NCBI GenBank assembly: GCA_029977045.1
Contig: JAPOLP010000093.1
Location: 1-11,782 of the forward strand
Origin: Planctomycetota bacterium
GTDB taxonomy: Bacteria > Planctomycetota > Planctomycetia > Planctomycetales > Planctomycetaceae
Direction of reading: 5' to 3'
DNA: 11,782 bases
Shown: positions 7,312 through 11,782 of the stretch, in pieces
How positions within the stretch are numbered: the stretch's first letter is position 1
How the letters are laid out: each line of letters begins with the position of its first letter
Translations under genes and position numbers: made by a program
The notes under the pieces: generated by a model
The model's database searches: none
What the model was told of the DNA's origin: nothing
The model's input: only the letters and a program-made list of their open reading frames with translations

Positions 7312-10300
7312 CTAGACCAGGTCAATCCACGCCGGCAGAGGGTCAAGCACAAACGTTTCGTCAATGATGGCTGTTGCGTCGTTGATGACGTCACCTGGCG
7401 AGGCATCATCGTTGCCAGTGCCGCCGACAAGTGTGTCGGTGCCATCGTTGCCGGCGATCGTGTCGTCACCGTTTCCGCCAATCAGCGTGTCAGCTGCATT
7501 GCCTCCGGTCAGCGAGTCGTTGCCTTCGCCGCCAAAGCCACGGTCGAAACCTCGACCGCCGTCGATCACATCGTCGCCGGTAAATCCGGACAGGCCGTCG
7601 TTCCCGTCTTCGCCGTTGAGCGTGTCGTCACCAGCCTTACCAAGCAGCGTGTCATCACCGTCGCCGCCGTTGATGACATCATTCATCGCGGAGCCGATGA
7701 TCGAATCGTTTCCGCCATTGCCGCGCAGAATCGTGAAGCCTCGAAATCCCGAAAACGTACTGACGTCGATCACGTTATCAGATGGCCCACCTTTGAGCTC
7801 CGCAACCTCGATCGCCTGCACAACGTCTGTACCCAGACCCGTCAAGGAAGTGTTGGTCAGCGTGAAATCGACGTCACCGGTCTCGATCACACGATCGACT
7901 CCGCGACCACCGTTAAGCGTGTCATTTCCATTACCACCACTCAGCCGATCACCAGACCCGCCCAAACCCTTGATAAAGTCGTTTCCGTCTCCACCGATCA
8001 GAGTGTCCGCTCCCGAACCGCCGATGATGCGGTCGTGACCGGAATTGCCTTCGATCCGGTCGCTGCCGCCGCTGCCGACCAGAACGTCACTGCCATCCGA
8101 GCCCAGCAGCGTGTCGTTGCCCCCACCACCATCAAGCGTCACCGACGTCAACCCAGGTGTAAAGAACGTGCTTACGTCGATCGTCTGACCCGCGCCGCCG
8201 CCGGTCAATTCAGCACGTTCAGCACTGATGATCGTATCCGTGCCGCGGCCGGTCATTGTCGCGTTCGTCAGTACGACATCGCCGGTGAAGGCTTCCCGAA
8301 TGAGATCATTCCCGCTACCGCCGTTGAGCGTGTCGTTGCCATCACCGCCATCGAGCGTGTCACCGGTTCCACCATTCCCCTGGACGAGGTCGTCGCCCGC
8401 GTTGCCGACAAGTTCGTCCTTGCCGCTGCCTCCGTTGAGCGTGTCGTCAGCTGACCCGCCAATCAGCACGTCATCCCCGCCACTGCCAGTCAGGTTGACC
8501 GCCCCCGTGGCGAGCGACGCATCAAACCGATCGTTACCGTCATTTCCAGTGAAGGCGAGTCGTGTTTCGACGGGTGTGCCGGAATCAAGCACCGTCACGA
8601 CGTCGTCTCCGGTTGACCCGGTGATCCGCAGCACTGAGACCTCGGCAGCCACATCGCGGCTCAGCTCAGTACCGCCTTGTGCCCGGACAACCAGATCAGT
8701 TCCATCGCGCAGGACTTCATAAATCCCCGCACCAGGCAGCGTCACATCGACAGGAACTGCCACGATCACCATCGCCGCGGCCGCGGTCGAACTGTTGCCC
8801 ACCGCATCCTGAGCCGCCCCGTTCGCAACGCTTACCGTGACGGCGCCCCCGGCGGATGGCGTCACTTCCAGCGTAAACGTGTCCGCATCAACTGAAGTGA
8901 ACGTCCCCGCTGAGCCGTTCGTGATGCTCACGTCGACGGCCTCGAAGCCAGATACCGCTTCGCTGAACTGAAACGTGAAGACAATCGAAGATTCACTGGT
9001 GGATGTGCCGTCCGGCGTGATCACGACCGTTGGTGCGAGCGTGTCGATCGAGTAGTTCGCCGAGACTCCAGCCAGGCCTGCATTGCCAGCCGTGTCGCTG
9101 TAGTTCGTCCCGACAGAGATCACGTTCGTCGCCGCCTCTATGTCGGCCGTCGGAGTGAATGTGGCCGAGTAAACCAGCGGATCGGCCGTAATGGACAGTC
9201 CGGTCAGGACGCCGTTCTCGACGGCCACATCGTCCGCCGTGAAGTCAACCACTTCTTCTGAGAATGTGAACGTCACCGTCGCCGTCTCGCCAGCACTCAG
9301 CGACGTGTCGTCCAACGACACTCCAACAGTCGGAGAGACGATGTCAACTGGCTCCAGAAACAGCACATGCAGATTCCCACCACCATCGACAAAACCAGAT
9401 TCGGGGGAGTAGCTTTGTATACCGCGAGGTGTTCCGAGAGCAAGCTCGTTCACCCCGTCTCCGTCAAGGTCCCCCAGCGACGTCAGTGACGCTTGAAAAT
9501 ATTCACTCACGTTGAGTTGCCCGCCTGTCGTACTGGAATCCAGCTTGATTGCCTGTTTGACGCTGGCATCCGCATTGAGGAGCAGGATGTGGATCGCCCC
9601 GGTGTCGATTTCGCCCGCGGAGCCATTGCCATTCAAAGATCCGACAGCGATGTCATTGACACCGTCTCCATCAAGATCCCCTACTGATGTCAATGTGCTG
9701 CCAAACCAGTCGCCGGTGCTGATTGTGGGACCGTTCAAGCTGCTGGAGTTGATTTCCGCCTTCTGTTTCACACTGCCGTCCGAGTTCAGCAACAGCAGAA
9801 CGACTGCCCCCTCAGAATAACTGCTGCCATTGTCGGCATACGGTGCCCCGACAGCGATGTCCATGACCCCGTCTCCGTCCAGATCACCCACCGACGTGAG
9901 CGAGGTTCCAAATCCGAAGTCACTCTCCGTTGGCCCATTGGGCGTGCTGGAGTTAATCTCAACCGTCTGTTTCACGCTCCCGTCTGCGTTCAACGACAGC
10001 AGAAACACACTGCTGCGTACTTCTGCGCCGTAATAATCGCCGTCAGAATAGGCTCCAATTGCCAGGTCATTCACGCCGTCACCGTCCAGATCACCCAGCG
10101 ACGCAACAGATGATCCAAACGCGTCATAATTGCTCAGAACCGGGCCGTTGGGCGTGCTCGAGTTGATCTCAACCGTCTGCTTCACGCTCCCATCTGAGTT
10201 CAGCAGCAGGATGTGGACCACACCAGCACCGTTGTCGGCGTAGCTGGCTCCTACCGCCAGATCATTCACGCCGTCGCCGTCCAGATCGCCCAGCGACGCA

Positions 10301-11782
10301 ACAGAAGAACCGAAACCGTCATAATTGCTCAGAACCGGCCCGTTGGGCGTGCTCGAGTTGATCTCTACCGTCTGCTTCACGCTCCCATCCGAATTCAGCA
10401 GCAGCACATGCACCGCACCACGGGAAGAGCCCCCCTCGCCATCACCATTCGCCCCGACAGCGAGATCATTCACGCCGTCACCGTCCAGATCACCCAGCGA
10501 CGCAACAGATGATCCAAAAAAGTCATAATTGCTCAGAACCGGGCCGTTGGGCGTGCTCGAGTTGATCTCTACCGTGGCTTTCGGCAGGCCAGTCGACGGA
10601 GCCGTGATTGAAAACACGTAGTCTTCCACTTCGCCGTCGCTCGCTGCGCCGGTCGATTCCTCACCCGCAACATCCGTGCTCAGCCGGAACCTCGCATATG
10701 TCGAACCGGCAGTCCCGGCAGGGATCGTCGGGAACGTCAGCGTCACACGACCGTCAGTTGTCCCCGTGCTCACCACCGCCTGAGCACGTTCCGTCGCGTT
10801 GTCGAACACGCCATCCGAATTGAAGTCAATCCAGCCCGAAAGCGTCGCCGCGCTGCCGGTCGTATTCGTCGCCAGCAACGTCACCGCTGGTGCGGCGCCA
10901 ATTGTCCCCCACAGATCAAGCGGATTCAGCACCCCGTCTTCGTCATCCGCAAGCGCTGAAGCAACGTCGTCCGCATTGGCCCCTTCGTTCTGCAGTGTCC
11001 CGCCGTCCCCGTCCACCGAGGCTCCCAGACGCAGGCCAGAAACGATCGTGTGACGAGCACCATTATCGCTCAACACCGTCGCGTAGTTCCTTGGACCAGT
11101 CCCCGCAACCGCGTCAGGAGCGTCACCGAAGTCCACGGTGAAGAGCGGTTCCAGAAACAGCACATGCACCGCACCGCGGTAGCTTCCGCCCTCGTCATCA
11201 CCATAAGCACCGACAGCGAGATCAAGAATGCCATCGCCGTCCAGATCGCCCAGCGAAGCAACAGACGATCCAAAACGGTCGAAGTCGCTGAGAACCGGGC
11301 CGTTGGGCGTGCTCGAGTTGATCTCTACCGTCTGCTTCACGCTCCCATCCGAATTCAGCAACAGCACATGCACCGCTCCGCGAACGCTTCCGCCCTCGTC
11401 ATCACCATCTGCACCGACAGCGAGATCCGTGACTCCGTCACCGTCCAGATCACCCAGCGACGCTACAGATGATCCAAAACGGTCATAATCGCTCAGAACC
11501 GGACCGTTGGGCGTGCTCGAGTTGATCTCAACCGTCTGCTTCACGCTCCCATCGGAATTCAGCAGCAGCACATGCACCGCTCCGCGATAGCCTCCGCCCT
11601 CGTCATCTGCTTCTGCACCGACGGCGAGATCCGTGACCCCATCGCCGTCAAGATCACCCAGCGAAGCAACAGATGATCCGAAAGTGTCATAATTGCTCAG
11701 AACCGGCCCGTTCGGCGTGCTCGAGTTGATCTCAACCGTCTGCTTCACGCTCCCATCGGAATTCAGCAGCAGCACATGCACC
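7312..11782 (-). CDS. Giant FG-GAP / GEVED / Ig-like / RTX repeat protein, N-terminus cut by window edge
   Basis: The frame is open from the right edge and ends at TAG (7312-7314), giving 1489 visible residues. The leading GTG codon at 11781 is inside a repeat and is not the start. In visible numbering: FG-GAP units 1-210 (three acidic-loop units after a partial strand), GEVED domain about 217-392 (ending DGEVEDYVF), six FG-GAP units 403-809, two bacterial Ig-like domains about 813-911 and 915-1011 (SPTVGVSL and APTVVITP starts, FTFSEE and FQFSEA cores), a linker with YEVLRDGTDLVVRAQGG, RTX repeats 1099-1456, and a tail ending LDPLPAWIDLV. The architecture fits an exported, calcium-stabilised surface or matrix protein with an adhesive or structural role. 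No enzyme is visible, although one could lie in the missing N-terminus, as in the paralogue at 1529. Its stop is 107 bases before the preferred start of the TIGR03032 gene. Confidence 0.9.
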   Translation of the reverse strand, partial: VHVLLLNSDGSVKQTVEINSSTPNGPVLSNYDTFGSSVASLGDLDGDGVTDLAVGAEADDEGGGYRGAVHVLLLNSDGSVKQTVEINSSTPNGPVLSDYDRFGSSVASLGDLDGDGVTDLAVGADGDDEGGSVRGAVHVLLLNSDGSVKQTVEINSSTPNGPVLSDFDRFGSSVASLGDLDGDGILDLAVGAYGDDEGGSYRGAVHVLFLEPLFTVDFGDAPDAVAGTGPRNYATVLSDNGARHTIVSGLRLGASVDGDGGTLQNEGANADDVASALADDEDGVLNPLDLWGTIGAAPAVTLLATNTTGSAATLSGWIDFNSDGVFDNATERAQAVVSTGTTDGRVTLTFPTIPAGTAGSTYARFRLSTDVAGEESTGAASDGEVEDYVFSITAPSTGLPKATVEINSSTPNGPVLSNYDFFGSSVASLGDLDGDGVNDLAVGANGDGEGGSSRGAVHVLLLNSDGSVKQTVEINSSTPNGPVLSNYDGFGSSVASLGDLDGDGVNDLAVGASYADNGAGVVHILLLNSDGSVKQTVEINSSTPNGPVLSNYDAFGSSVASLGDLDGDGVNDLAIGAYSDGDYYGAEVRSSVFLLSLNADGSVKQTVEINSSTPNGPTESDFGFGTSLTSVGDLDGDGVMDIAVGAPYADNGSSYSEGAVVLLLLNSDGSVKQKAEINSSSLNGPTISTGDWFGSTLTSVGDLDGDGVNDIAVGSLNGNGSAGEIDTGAIHILLLNADASVKQAIKLDSSTTGGQLNVSEYFQASLTSLGDLDGDGVNELALGTPRGIQSYSPESGFVDGGGNLHVLFLEPVDIVSPTVGVSLDDTSLSAGETATVTFTFSEEVVDFTADDVAVENGVLTGLSITADPLVYSATFTPTADIEAATNVISVGTNYSDTAGNAGLAGVSANYSIDTLAPTVVITPDGTSTSESSIVFTFQFSEAVSGFEAVDVSITNGSAGTFTSVDADTFTLEVTPSAGGAVTVSVANGAAQDAVGNSSTAAAAMVIVAVPVDVTLPGAGIYEVLRDGTDLVVRAQGGTELSRDVAAEVSVLRITGSTGDDVVTVLDSGTPVETRLAFTGNDGNDRFDASLATGAVNLTGSGGDDVLIGGSADDTLNGGSGKDELVGNAGDDLVQGNGGTGDTLDGGDGNDTLNGGSGNDLIREAFTGDVVLTNATMTGRGTDTIISAERAELTGGGAGQTIDVSTFFTPGLTSVTLDGGGGNDTLLGSDGSDVLVGSGGSDRIEGNSGHDRIIGGSGADTLIGGDGNDFIKGLGGSGDRLSGGNGNDTLNGGRGVDRVIETGDVDFTLTNTSLTGLGTDVVQAIEVAELKGGPSDNVIDVSTFSGFRGFTILRGNGGNDSIIGSAMNDVINGGDGDDTLLGKAGDDTLNGEDGNDGLSGFTGDDVIDGGRGFDRGFGGEGNDSLTGGNAADTLIGGNGDDTIAGNDGTDTLVGGTGNDDASPGDVINDATAIIDETFVLDPLPAWIDLV
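7414..8487 (-). repeat. RTX nonapeptide repeats of the Ig-like paralogue
   Basis: This is an imperfect 27-base period encoding GGxGxDxLx units such as GGDGNDTLNGG and GGSGADTLIGG. The array aligns unit by unit with the RTX region at 1622-2749, including two interrupting modules at 8134-8304 and 7726-7890. It is a calcium-binding beta-roll by family knowledge. Confidence 0.9.
8749..9345 (-). other. Two bacterial Ig-like domains
   Basis: Two segments of about 97-99 residues each begin with a proline-containing strand (SPTVGVSL; APTVVITP). Each continues with a TFTF/FTFQF-S-E core, a D-V-x-(V/I) strand and a D-x-x-G-N turn near the end. This is typical of bacterial Ig-like domains in adhesins. 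They separate the second propeller from the RTX part and have no counterpart in the neighbouring paralogue. Confidence 0.75.
9355..10575 (-). repeat. Second FG-GAP set (six units) of the Ig-like paralogue
   Basis: Six units of 66-70 residues carry FGSSVASLGDLDGDGVND-type cores. The units nearest 10575 are close copies of each other and of the set at 11152-11781. The last three, toward 9355, have diverged (FGFGTSLTS, WFGSTLTS, YFQASLTS). The set ends in LHVLFLEP, as the first set ends in VHVLFLEP, which looks like a propeller-closing strand. Confidence 0.85.
10606..11133 (-). other. GEVED domain region of the Ig-like paralogue, between two FG-GAP sets
   Basis: The encoded segment begins DFGDAPD, contains DEDGVLNPLDL and SGWIDFNSDGVFD, and ends ASDGEVEDYVF. 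It has the same length and motif order as the copy at 4235-4762. It sits between two FG-GAP sets, whereas in the paralogue it follows the protease. Confidence 0.85.
11152..11782 (-). repeat. First FG-GAP set, 204-base near-identical tandem repeats, cut by window edge
   Basis: TVEINSSTPNGPVLS recurs at visible residues 15, 83 and 151, an exact 68-residue (204-base) period, and the copies are very similar at DNA level. Each unit has the DLDGDG calcium loop. The array continues past the right edge, so the total number of units is unknown. Confidence 0.9.

Noticed and set aside
7267..8454. Long plus-strand open frame of about 395 codons
   Set aside because: It is exactly antisense to the RTX-coding region. 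The repeated GC-rich codons of GGxGxD units leave the opposite strand free of stops, and the translation is low-complexity Val/Ala repeats with no domain.
11779..11781. GTG at the right edge as start of the giant gene
   Set aside because: It encodes the Val of an FG-GAP strand (AVHVLLLNSDG) that recurs in each unit, so the gene continues beyond the window.

Overview
The window most likely comes from a planctomycete (phylum Planctomycetota; order not determinable). The reasons are a fairly GC-rich genome, giant modular secreted-type proteins built from GEVED, FG-GAP and RTX/hemolysin-type repeats, a degenerate LEPR-XLL N-terminal motif in place of a classical signal peptide, a TIGR03032-type protein, and a hairpin-bearing repeat in an intergenic gap. 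This assignment is inference from gene content; no rRNA or other marker is present.

All four genes lie on the minus strand, so the transcriptional order runs from right to left. From 11782 to 7312 is the 3' part (1489 codons) of a giant gene encoding FG-GAP blades, a GEVED domain, six more FG-GAP blades, two Ig-like domains, an RTX beta-roll and a conserved tail. Its start is off the right edge. From 7204 to 6056 is a TIGR03032 protein of unknown function. From 5716 to 1529 is a second giant protein: LEPR-XLL-like leader, zinc metalloprotease, GEVED, six FG-GAP blades, RTX beta-roll and the same conserved tail. From 1449 to the left edge is an SDR-type oxidoreductase with a putative N-terminal zinc-binding four-cysteine motif. 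It has no stop in the window.

The two giant proteins are tandem paralogues. They share the GEVED domain, the FG-GAP units, a linker, the RTX region with two interspersed non-RTX modules, and a C-terminus ending in L-D-P-L-P-A-W-x-D-x-V. They differ in payload: a protease in one, Ig-like domains and extra blades in the other. The likely picture is a pair of calcium-stabilised, exported surface or extracellular proteins using one common C-terminal scaffold, with the TIGR03032 and SDR proteins as probably intracellular neighbours. No functional link between the exported pair and these neighbours can be shown from sequence.

No tRNA, rRNA, CRISPR array, transposase or phage gene was seen. The only gap over 300 bases, 5717-6055, contains a REP/MITE-like inverted repeat with a hairpin in each arm. 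Long plus-strand open frames are antisense shadows of the minus-strand genes. I found no clear defence, secondary-metabolite or otherwise obviously novel system. The most unusual points are the shared C-terminal tail, the modules interspersed in the RTX region, the near-identical propeller repeats and the atypical SDR active site.
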